A stretch of 9,424 bases of DNA from Pontiellaceae bacterium (lineage in GTDB: Bacteria; Verrucomicrobiota; Kiritimatiellia; Kiritimatiellales; Tichowtungiaceae). The position numbers and the translations under genes are program-made. Positions within the stretch are counted from its first letter, which is position 1. The number at the start of each line of letters is the position of its first letter. The stretch is from contig JALOTS010000059.1 in assembly GCA_025457785.1 (NCBI GenBank), positions 1-9,424 on the forward strand. The letters are read 5' to 3'. Positions 1-5,713 of this stretch are shown one piece after another. The notes below the pieces were generated by a model. It searched no databases and was not told the DNA's origin. It saw only the letters and a list, made by a program, of their open reading frames with translations.

Positions 1-24
1 AGCGATTCCTTTAGAAACATTCAT
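1..24 (-). CDS. Start of an unidentified gene running off the left edge
   Basis: On the minus strand an ATG at 24-22 opens a frame reading MNVSKGIA before the window ends. An AGGAG Shine-Dalgarno sits 7 bases upstream, which makes this a credible start despite its length. It would be the next gene in the same direction after hisC, separated by 314 bases. Eight residues are not enough to identify it. A Rossmann-type N-terminus such as prephenate dehydrogenase (TyrA), often found near pheA and hisC in related bacteria, would fit, but this is a guess from context only. Confidence 0.5.
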
Positions 25-338
25 CGTCAGTCTCCTTGAACATCCAGATTTAAATCCATCTTGAAAACCACCCGGACATTACCGGAAATTCCGCCGCATG
101 AAATCATTAAATCCCGGATTTATGCCTATTGCCGGTTTTTCCAAAGACTGGAAACTTCCTTTTCATCCGGGCTGCGCGAAATTCCCTGCATGAACGAATC
201 GGCAGAACATTTAACACAAAGTCACCAAGAGAGCCGAAGGTCACAAAATCAATGATTTGAACCACTTTATTATTTCCTCCGGAAATTATCCGTCGTTACG
301 CCCGGGGCCAGAGAACTCAGGTTCCCACCCGTCGGAAA
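25..338. other. Intergenic stretch between hisC and the partial left-edge gene
   Basis: I see no convincing gene here. Short open frames exist on both strands (for example 61-255 on plus), but they lack family resemblance and good ribosome binding sites. Bases 272-286 form a small perfect palindrome (atttcc, 3-base loop, ggaaat). Bases 310-325 form a weak 6-bp stem with one wobble pair and no T-run, so it is not a clear terminator for hisC. Bases 208-247 contain an 'acaaagtcaccaagag...ggtcacaaaatc' motif resembling the degenerate CACAAAG-type interspersed sequences seen in many environmental genomes. That resemblance is from memory. The AGGAG ribosome binding site of the left-edge gene lies at 32-36. 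Confidence 0.5.
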
Positions 339-1433
339 CTACAGAATTTCTTTGAGGGCTTTGAGAACGGCACGGTTCTGGGCGGGCGTTCCGACGGTGA
401 TGCGAATCCATTCGGGCAGTCCGTAGCCGTCCATGGGACGCACAATCACCTTGCGCGTCTGCAGCGCCTTGAATACCTCGCGCCCATTGCCGGTTTTGAC
501 GAGTATAAAGTTGGCAAATGACGGCACAAACTCCAATCCCGTTCCGATCCTTGGAAACTCGCAGGCAAAAAGTTCCAACCCTTGGAAATTGGTTTTCCGG
601 GTTTTTGCGAGATGCTTGTCGTCGTCAAGCGCGGCCAGCGCGGCGGCCATGCCCATAGCATTTACGTTGAACGGCTGGCGGGCGCGGTTGAGCAGGCCGA
701 TCAGCTTTTCGTGTCCGACGGCATAGCCGATGCGCAGTCCGGCCAGTCCGTAAGCTTTGGAAAAGGTGCGCAGAACAATAACGTTTTCCCTGCCCTTCTG
801 AATCTCTTTGATCAGGTCGGGTTTTTGATCATCGGGCATATATTCCAAATAAGCTTCATCGAACACCGCCAGTACGTGCGCGGGCAGTTTTTTCAGAAAG
901 GTTTTAATTTTCGCGGGAGCAACGATGGTTCCGGTTGGATTATTGGGATTGCAAATGATCACCATGCGCGTTTCGGGCGTAATCGCGGCGAGCATGGCAT
1001 CGAGATCGTGCGCGAACTTTTTCATTGGTGCGGCGATGGCCTGCGAGTTGAAGAGTTTCGCAACAAGGCGGTAAACCACAAAGGCCCCTTCGCTCATGAC
1101 GAGGTTTGTGTTCGGGCCGAGGTAAACGTGTCCGAGGAATTCAATCAGTTCGTTACTGCCGTTACCGAAAAGCAAGTTTTGCTGCTTTACACCGAGCTTC
1201 GCGGACAGCTTGTCCTTCAGATAAAAACAGCCGCCATCGGGATAACGGTGCATTTCGGTCACGGCGGCGGCCATCGCCTTCATCGCTTTCGGCGACGGGC
1301 CGAGCTCATTTTCGTTCGAAGCGACTTTGATGATTTCGGAAATATCATCAAACCCGAGTTCCCTCGCAACCTCTTCAATCGGTCTGCCCGGCTCATACAC
1401 CGGTACACTCTGAATCCATTCATTCGGTTTCAT
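339..1433 (-). CDS. hisC: HisC-family PLP-dependent aminotransferase (histidinol-phosphate/aromatic aminotransferase)
   Basis: This fold-type I, class I/II aminotransferase of 364 residues has the usual length for HisC. Visible landmarks are ASNENELGPSP (38-48), the PLP-contact motif CNPNNPTG (161-168), DEAY (192-195) and TFSKAYGLAGLRIGY (223-237) with the Schiff-base lysine at K226. A C-terminal R344 in WIRIT corresponds to the substrate-carboxylate arginine. The family's textbook reaction is histidinol phosphate plus 2-oxoglutarate to imidazole-acetol phosphate plus glutamate. Many HisC2-like members also transaminate phenylpyruvate and 4-hydroxyphenylpyruvate. Other his genes are absent and pheA, iorAB and paaK share the strand, so an aromatic aminotransferase role is likely, by inference. 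The start ATG overlaps the AlbA_2 stop (TTATGA), with AAGGGA 4 bases upstream, suggesting translational coupling. Confidence 0.9.
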   Translation of the reverse strand: MKPNEWIQSVPVYEPGRPIEEVARELGFDDISEIIKVASNENELGPSPKAMKAMAAAVTEMHRYPDGGCFYLKDKLSAKLGVKQQNLLFGNGSNELIEFLGHVYLGPNTNLVMSEGAFVVYRLVAKLFNSQAIAAPMKKFAHDLDAMLAAITPETRMVIICNPNNPTGTIVAPAKIKTFLKKLPAHVLAVFDEAYLEYMPDDQKPDLIKEIQKGRENVIVLRTFSKAYGLAGLRIGYAVGHEKLIGLLNRARQPFNVNAMGMAAALAALDDDKHLAKTRKTNFQGLELFACEFPRIGTGLEFVPSFANFILVKTGNGREVFKALQTRKVIVRPMDGYGLPEWIRITVGTPAQNRAVLKALKEIL

Positions 1434-2848
1434 AAAATTCCCTTTCCACTTTTTTCTAAAAATTCTTTTCCCTTGGCTGTCAAACGATACTTCTGCAAAC
1501 GACTTGTCGGCTTTTCAGGAATGGTCATTTCGATCAGCTTCATGACAACAGCCGGTTGTTGATAGTGTTCACGAAAGTGTTTTTCATCTTTCAGCTCTAA
1601 AGCCTGTTGAATTTCCGTTCGGCTCATTTCCCCACGAACTATTCCCAGCATTCTGACCACTTCGGGGGTGACTTCGGGGGTGACTTCGGGGGTGACTTCG
1701 GGGGTGACTTGCGCGGCACCGCCCTTGACCCGCACGCCATCTTTGAGCTCCGGACGCCGAAAACTCAAGGTAATCCAGTCGTTCTCAACCTCAATACGGG
1801 GCTCTTCGGCTCCATAGCTTTGGCAAATGTCGCGAATGCGTTTGATGCCGGAACCGACGTGTTCGACCGCATTCATGCGGTAAAGCATGCCAAACAGAAG
1901 CGGATTGCGCGGCACGCTCTTTTTTCCGAGCAGTTCGGGTGTCATTCCGGCAGGCAGTCCGCCGGGGCTGACGATTTCAACTCGATCCTGAAATATGTAA
2001 ATCTGCACGTTGGCCGTAGAACGATAGTCGCGATGCGCCAAGGCGTTCACAACAGCTTCGCGCAGGGCCTCTTCGGGCAATTCCAAGCGCTCATCCCGTC
2101 CGCGGGCTTTAATAATCAGCTCTGTATTCAGCTTTTCCAGCAGATATCCAATGACGGCCTGATAGATGGAATAGATATCTCCGTTAAAATCCTTGCGGTC
2201 AAGAATACGGGTTTTCGTCGAGCCCATAAACAACGCGCAGGAAACATTAGCGGCACTGTTGAACTTAAGAATATCATCCGCCAGCAACCAAGCTCCGGCA
2301 TTGGTCATTTTCCCGTTACGAATCAGATGGAGATTTTCCAATGTCTGGATTTTATTCATCCCGACCGGAAGTCCGGCATGACGCGCAAAACGGTTAAAGC
2401 GCTCATCAGTTAGATCCGCATTCATGTCGAACCATTCGTTCGCCATCTCATCAAAATGGATAACGCCTTCTTTGAAGAAAAACTCACGGATTTCATTACG
2501 GCTCATTTGTTGCGAGGTGGCTCCGTCGCGAAGATAGAATTTTCCACCGAATGAGTACGGCTTGCTGTTTTGGGGCGGAACAGACACGCAAAGAACGTTC
2601 TCCACAGAATCAATTTCAACCACCAGCGGCGGTTCAATCGAACGGGCGATATTCTGCACTTCCGACTTCAACTTGTTGATCTCCGTAACACCGACAACTT
2701 CGCCGCGATCGGAAACGCCGATCAGGACGATGCCTCCGGTCGAGTTGACGAACGCACACAACTCACGTCCAAGATGAGAGGTCCCCGACAGTTTAAACTC
2801 CGTCGTAAACCCTTCTCCCAAAGCGATTATGTCACGCAGAACTTTCAT
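1430..2848 (-). CDS. AlbA_2 (Schlafen-type) / HATPase_c_4 putative DNA-binding protein
   Basis: The 472-residue protein has an N-terminal AlbA_2 domain (about 10-122, including EGFTTEFKLS, FVNSTGGIVLIGVSDRG and FYLRDGAT). It continues into a HATPase_c_4 GHKL-type ATPase region (about 255-345) with an N-box (EALREAVVNALAHRDY), a G1-like GGLPAGM and GSGIKRI. A linker of four TPEV repeats (381-397) precedes a winged-helix-like C-terminus (398-460). Such proteins are usually annotated as ATP-binding or transcriptional-regulator proteins; no substrate is known to me. The gene starts right after the ACT stop: TAA is followed by GTG then ATG. I chose the ATG at 2848, though GTG at 2851 would add one residue. 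No strong Shine-Dalgarno is visible, so it probably depends on translational coupling. It overlaps hisC by 4 bases. Its position inside a metabolic operon is unusual and suggests acquisition or a local regulator. Confidence 0.88.
   Translation of the reverse strand: MKVLRDIIALGEGFTTEFKLSGTSHLGRELCAFVNSTGGIVLIGVSDRGEVVGVTEINKLKSEVQNIARSIEPPLVVEIDSVENVLCVSVPPQNSKPYSFGGKFYLRDGATSQQMSRNEIREFFFKEGVIHFDEMANEWFDMNADLTDERFNRFARHAGLPVGMNKIQTLENLHLIRNGKMTNAGAWLLADDILKFNSAANVSCALFMGSTKTRILDRKDFNGDIYSIYQAVIGYLLEKLNTELIIKARGRDERLELPEEALREAVVNALAHRDYRSTANVQIYIFQDRVEIVSPGGLPAGMTPELLGKKSVPRNPLLFGMLYRMNAVEHVGSGIKRIRDICQSYGAEEPRIEVENDWITLSFRRPELKDGVRVKGGAAQVTPEVTPEVTPEVTPEVVRMLGIVRGEMSRTEIQQALELKDEKHFREHYQQPAVVMKLIEMTIPEKPTSRLQKYRLTAKGKEFLEKSGKGIL
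1659..1706. repeat. Perfect 4 x 12 bp in-frame tandem repeat (TPEV linker)
   Basis: Four identical copies of acttcgggggtg lie head to tail, followed by a partial unit (actt, 1707-1710). On the minus strand each unit encodes one V-T-P-E block of the linker between the ATPase region and the winged-helix end of the AlbA_2 protein. Perfect identity at the DNA level, including third codon positions, points to recent expansion or homogenisation by slippage. Because the unit is 12 bp, copy-number change alters linker length without a frameshift. Confidence 0.95.
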
Positions 2849-2851
2849 CAC

Positions 2852-3286
2852 TTACGCTTCATTGTAAAATCCGGCGGCGGATAAGACTCCGATGCCTGAA
2901 TCCGTCATCACCGAACAGGCACGCGAAATGTCATCGAAACGAACGACGATCAGTGCATTTTTATTCGGCTTGCAGGCAAAGGCGTACATATACTCAATAC
3001 TCAAGCCGCCCGCCTCGGCGACCTTAAGAATTTTCTCCAGCCCGCCGGGTTCATCAGCTACTTCAATCGCCAAAACCTCCGTCAGGTTCACAGTGAAGCC
3101 CGCCGATTCCAGCACCTCTTTAGCACGTTCCCATTCGCGGATGATCAACCGCAGAATTCCAAATTCACTGGTGTCCGCCAGCATCATCGTGACGATATTC
3201 AAACCGGCATTTGACAGCACTTCGCACGCATTGCTGAGATGTCCCGGACGGTTTTCTAAAAAAATAGAAAGCTGTTTCAATTTCAT
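2852..3286 (-). CDS. Tandem ACT-domain protein
   Basis: The 144-residue protein consists essentially of two ACT domains, about 3-68 (KQLSIFLENRPGHLSNACEV) and 70-138 (VLAIEVADEPGGLEKILKVA). Each has the beta-alpha-beta start and the N/D-x-P-G-x-L ligand-site signature of small-molecule-binding ACT modules. There is no catalytic domain. Stand-alone double-ACT proteins commonly accompany paaK-type ligases and iorAB, so binding of an aromatic amino acid or a related metabolite, to modulate PaaK or transcription, is a reasonable inference. The ATG at 3286 has a GGAGG ribosome binding site (3294-3298) 7 bases upstream and overlaps the paaK stop as ATGA. The stop directly abuts the start of the AlbA_2 gene. 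Confidence 0.9.
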   Translation of the reverse strand: MKLKQLSIFLENRPGHLSNACEVLSNAGLNIVTMMLADTSEFGILRLIIREWERAKEVLESAGFTVNLTEVLAIEVADEPGGLEKILKVAEAGGLSIEYMYAFACKPNKNALIVVRFDDISRACSVMTDSGIGVLSAAGFYNEA

Positions 3287-4608
3287 CGTATTTCCTCCCC
3301 TTTATTGCGTTGATCAATCACTCGCTTCGCTTTTCCTTCACTGCGCACAATGGTATTCGGCTCAACCAGACGAATCGGTACGCGCAGACCCACCACATGC
3401 TCGACCGCAAAAGCCAGTTTTTTCTGCATCGATTCCAGCTCGCGAATCCGGTCGCCGAACATTTCTTTAGTCACCTCAACCTGCACTTCGATTTGATCGA
3501 GCCCGCCTTTTCGGGTAAGCAGAATCTGATAATGCGGAACGGTTTCCTCCACTGAAAGCAGCGCGGCTTCAATTTGCGACGGGAAAACATTTACCCCGCG
3601 AATGATCATCATATCGTCGCTGCGCGAGCGAATCCGGTTAATCCGGCGGATAGTGCGTCCGCACGCGCAAGGCTTCGAAATAATCGATGTGATGTCGTGC
3701 GTGCGGTAGCGGATCATCGGGAACGCCTGTTTCGTGAGCGTAGTGATCACCAGTTCGCCCTCTTTGCCGTCGGGCAGCACTTCATCGGTTTCCGGATCGA
3801 CAATTTCGATTAGAAAATGATCTTCAAAAATATGCAGCCCGGCCTGTTCCGAGCATTCGATGCCGACACCGGGGCCGATGATTTCAGAAAGACCGTAAAT
3901 GTCATAGGCCTTGATACCCGACTCACGCTGGATGTATGCACGCATCGCCTCAGTCCACGGCTCCGCGCCGAAAATACCGATTTTTATACCGAGTTCTTCA
4001 AACCGCACACCGCTCGTGTTTACCTTTTCGATCAAATGGATGAAATAGCTCGGTGTACAGCAAATGGCCGTAACGCCGAAATCTTTCATCACCAGAATCT
4101 GGCGTTCCGTATTGCCGCCGGAAATCGGAATAACGGCCGCACCAAGCCGCTCTGCGCCGTAGTGCGCGCCGAGTCCGCCGGTGAAAAGGCCGTAGCCGTA
4201 AGCGTTCTGCAGCACATCGCCGGCATGCATACCGGTGGCAACGAACGAGCGCAGCATGACGCTGCTCCAGACATCCAGATCGTCTTTGGTATAGCCGACC
4301 ACAATCGGTTTACCGGTCGTGCCGCTGGAGGCGTGCAGGCGGACAACCTCTTTCATCGGCACAGCAAAAAGACCGTACGGATAGGTGTCGCGCAAATCGG
4401 TCTTCTGCGTAAACGGAAGTTTCGCCACATCGTCCAAACATTGGATATCCGCAGGCTTTAAACCGCGCTCATCCATACGTTTCCGGAAAAGTTCTACGTT
4501 GTCATAGCACCGCTGAACGGTGTCTTGCAACCGGATCAACTGCAACGCACGCAGTTCATCAGGCACCAAATAGTCAGGCATTGATTCGGGATGGATGTTG
4601 TTTTTCAT
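3283..4608 (-). CDS. paaK: Phenylacetate-CoA ligase family adenylate-forming enzyme
   Basis: The product activates an aryl acid with ATP and CoA to the acyl-CoA, AMP and PPi; phenylacetate or indoleacetate are the likely substrates. From the ATG at 4608 it is 441 residues, normal for PaaK. Visible motifs are the P-loop-like SSGTTGKP (94-101), YGLSE (238-242), GELVITTL (284-291), YRTHD (301-305), a CACGR pair of cysteines (314-318), RGVNVFPSQIE (337-347) and a C-terminal EGKAKRV that supplies the mobile-domain lysine. A longer GTG start at 4632 would overlap the upstream gene. The ATG at 4608 is preferred because it has GGAG 8 bases upstream and matches the usual N-terminus. It is followed by the ACT gene with a 4-base overlap. 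Its original neighbour was probably iorB, now separated by the four-helix-bundle cassette. Confidence 0.93.
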   Translation of the reverse strand: MKNNIHPESMPDYLVPDELRALQLIRLQDTVQRCYDNVELFRKRMDERGLKPADIQCLDDVAKLPFTQKTDLRDTYPYGLFAVPMKEVVRLHASSGTTGKPIVVGYTKDDLDVWSSVMLRSFVATGMHAGDVLQNAYGYGLFTGGLGAHYGAERLGAAVIPISGGNTERQILVMKDFGVTAICCTPSYFIHLIEKVNTSGVRFEELGIKIGIFGAEPWTEAMRAYIQRESGIKAYDIYGLSEIIGPGVGIECSEQAGLHIFEDHFLIEIVDPETDEVLPDGKEGELVITTLTKQAFPMIRYRTHDITSIISKPCACGRTIRRINRIRSRSDDMMIIRGVNVFPSQIEAALLSVEETVPHYQILLTRKGGLDQIEVQVEVTKEMFGDRIRELESMQKKLAFAVEHVVGLRVPIRLVEPNTIVRSEGKAKRVIDQRNKGEEIR

Positions 4609-4621
4609 GTCTCTTGCTCCG

Positions 4622-5119
4622 CTAAATTTCACTCCTTAGATGTGTGGGTGAGTGGCTGGGTGGGTGGGTGTGGGAGTTTGTGGGTGCGTGAGTGAGTGGG
4701 TAAAAGTACTGATAGTCGCAACCCTCTTCTTCCACCTTCGATTCAAATGTACACCATTGATCCGACTGGTCGATCATACGAACCAGTCCGCCATTGATGG
4801 ACTCATACACCGCATCTATCTTTTTAAACCACTCCGGCGTGATATAACCGCAATGGGAAGCAAATTCCAACCACGACGGCGTCTCCGCCGCTTCGCTGTC
4901 GGCATCCGTCAATTTGCTGCGAAAATGCGCCGGATAACGCCGCTTGCGCCAGGCTTCAGCAACCTGCTCACAAACCGAGCGCGATGAATGCCGAATCTGA
5001 TCGGGTAGAGAATAGCGTTCTTCCGGCGGCCATTTTTTTGACAGTTCAAAAATCTGCATGGCTGCATCGAACGCTGTCCGATACACCCGCAAGTCTCTAA
5101 AATGTTTAACCAACCCCAT
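4622..5119 (-). CDS. Four-helix-bundle protein (S23/IVP family) with repeat-encoded tail
   Basis: The first ~135 residues match the small four-helix-bundle family (23S rRNA intervening-sequence protein type), with FRDLRVYRTAFDAAMQIFEL (7-26), PDQIRHSSRSVCEQVAEAWR (39-58) and ETPSWLEFASHCGYI (79-93). Members are found in 23S rRNA intervening sequences. The accessory protein Avd of diversity-generating retroelements is a structural relative. No biochemical role is established for stand-alone copies. Residues about 141-165 form a Pro/Thr/His/Ser-rich tail (PLTHAPTNSHTHPPSHSPTH) foreign to the family and encoded wholly by the left low-complexity array. A GTG at 5149 lies further upstream, but the ATG at 5119 has AGGGAG 5 bases before it and begins just before the conserved first helix. 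The gene sits alone between iorB and paaK and has no evident metabolic link to them. Confidence 0.85.
   Translation of the reverse strand: MGLVKHFRDLRVYRTAFDAAMQIFELSKKWPPEERYSLPDQIRHSSRSVCEQVAEAWRKRRYPAHFRSKLTDADSEAAETPSWLEFASHCGYITPEWFKKIDAVYESINGGLVRMIDQSDQWCTFESKVEEEGCDYQYFYPLTHAPTNSHTHPPSHSPTHLRSEI
4641..4701. repeat. Left low-complexity array / inverted-repeat arm
   Basis: This 61-base GTGG/GTGA-rich stretch on the plus strand is the inverted counterpart of the array at 5124-5240. Bases 4667-4697 are the reverse complement of 5124-5154 with 29 of 31 matches, including a perfect 19-base core (4674-4692). Bases 4643-4654 are a perfect reverse complement of 5160-5171. On the minus strand it is read in frame as the tail of the four-helix-bundle protein. 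Confidence 0.9.
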
Positions 5120-5123
5120 CTCT

Positions 5124-5240
5124 ACTCCCTCACGCACCCACAAACTCACACACCTCTCTCACTCACCCACATACCCACGCACCCACACACATCCCTCTCC
5201 ATCTCACTCACTCACGCCCACACACACAAACTCACACACC
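5124..5240. repeat. Right low-complexity array / inverted-repeat arm
   Basis: These 117 bases consist almost entirely of CTCAC, CCCAC and CACA words. The array contains the 19-base core ctcacgcacccacaaactc (5129-5147), which is inverted at 4674-4692. It also has an internal 16-base direct repeat, cacaaactcacacacc, at 5139-5154 and 5225-5240. The near end carries the ribosome binding site of the four-helix-bundle gene; the far end encodes the final Gly-Val and stop codon of iorB. Confidence 0.9.
5125..5130 (-). promoter_or_regulatory. Ribosome binding site of the four-helix-bundle gene, inside the repeat arm
   Basis: The minus strand reads AGGGAG, 5 bases before the ATG at 5119, and this selects that ATG over the upstream GTG. 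The site lies at the inner edge of the right inverted-repeat arm. In a transcript it could therefore be drawn into a long-range helix with the complementary arm at the 3' end of the same reading frame. Confidence 0.6.
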
Positions 5241-5708
5241 GCTCCGCCCCAGCTCAAAAGCTGCGTCGTTTACTTGATGTAGTTTTTCAGGCAGCACTTC
5301 GTGAATAACTTCCAGCCAAGCTTCAGATGAAACATCCAAATAACGGCTCAACAAGCCGAGCATCGCAATATTCAGAGCCCGTTTGTTTCCCAGCTTTTCC
5401 AAATCGATTTGATCAGGTTTCAGAATCACCGTCTGCGGTGAGCACTCCGCTTCGTAGAGCGGAAGCTGATCGTCTTGAAACAGAACAAGAAAGTCAATTT
5501 CTCCAGCGGGAACCATCGGGCTGAACACTTTTTTACCGAACCGTACGTCGCTGCAAATGGAACCGCCGCGCTGGCTCATGCCGTGTACCTCGGCCTTCTT
5601 CACATCACGGCCCTGCCGGAAAAAGAGGTCGGCGAGAATCTGCGTGGAGGTCAGAACGCCCATGCCGCCCAGCCCGGCGATTTTAATGCTGGTTACTTTT
5701 TCATTCAT
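5232..5708 (-). CDS. iorB: Indolepyruvate:ferredoxin oxidoreductase, beta subunit
   Basis: This is the gamma-domain partner of the 2-oxoacid:ferredoxin oxidoreductase family, which works with IorA to convert aryl pyruvates, CoA and oxidised ferredoxin to aryl-acetyl-CoA, CO2 and reduced ferredoxin. It has the nucleotide-type glycine motif GLGGMGV (12-18) and the family hallmark EVHGMSQRGGSI (40-51). At 158 residues it is shorter than the roughly 190 usual for IorB, but the terminal AFELGRS resembles normal family ends. The start is placed at the ATG at 5708, with AAGGA 8 bases upstream. The ATG at 5717 overlaps that ribosome binding site and is unlikely. The last two codons and the stop are supplied by the low-complexity array, so the native C-terminus may have been replaced. 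Confidence 0.9.
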   Translation of the reverse strand: MNEKVTSIKIAGLGGMGVLTSTQILADLFFRQGRDVKKAEVHGMSQRGGSICSDVRFGKKVFSPMVPAGEIDFLVLFQDDQLPLYEAECSPQTVILKPDQIDLEKLGNKRALNIAMLGLLSRYLDVSSEAWLEVIHEVLPEKLHQVNDAAFELGRSGV

Positions 5709-5713
5709 ACAAA

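Larger units (their letters stand above)
4616..5247. mobile_element. Putative inserted cassette: four-helix-bundle gene with inverted low-complexity ends
   Basis: The four-helix-bundle ORF is enclosed by TCAC/CCAC-rich arrays in inverted orientation (4641-4701 and 5124-5240). The sequence gctccgc occurs once outside each side (4616-4622 and 5241-5247, the latter directly abutting the array), as a target-site duplication would. The cassette separates iorB from paaK, otherwise natural operon neighbours. No transposase, integrase or reverse transcriptase is present, so any mobility would have to be supplied in trans. A 7-base direct repeat can also arise by chance. Insertion is therefore an inference from structure, not a demonstrated event. 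Confidence 0.4.

Noticed and set aside
61..255. Plus-strand 64-codon frame at the left, and a minus-strand frame of about 50 codons opposite it starting at a GTG
   Set aside because: The plus frame starts with a non-ATG codon and has no domain. The minus frame has a GGAGG about 10 bases upstream, but its peptide appears to translate a repeat-like motif and resembles nothing known.
582..1562. Long plus-strand frame of 326 codons
   Set aside because: It is antisense to hisC and the end of AlbA_2, with no recognisable domain and no good start context.
1607..2413. Plus-strand 268-codon frame containing repeated GGDF, the diguanylate cyclase motif
   Set aside because: GGDF arises only because the antisense of the TPEV-encoding 12-bp repeat reads GGDF. 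The rest has no cyclase features and is antisense to the well-supported AlbA_2 gene.
4609..4632. GTG start at 4632 for paaK, adding 8 residues
   Set aside because: It would overlap the four-helix-bundle stop. The ATG at 4608 has its own GGAG at good spacing and fits the family N-terminus.
4622..5149. Diversity-generating retroelement, because Avd is a relative of four-helix-bundle proteins
   Set aside because: No reverse transcriptase, template repeat or variable repeat is present. The arrays are low-complexity and lie outside the gene core.
5124..5240. CRISPR-like array
   Set aside because: The repeats are short words without regular repeat-spacer periodicity or unique spacers, and no cas genes are present.
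5058..5308. Plus-strand frames encoding Ser/Thr/His/Pro-rich peptides through the right array
   Set aside because: These are low-complexity translations of the repeat, with no ribosome binding site or family resemblance, and they overlap real genes on the other strand.
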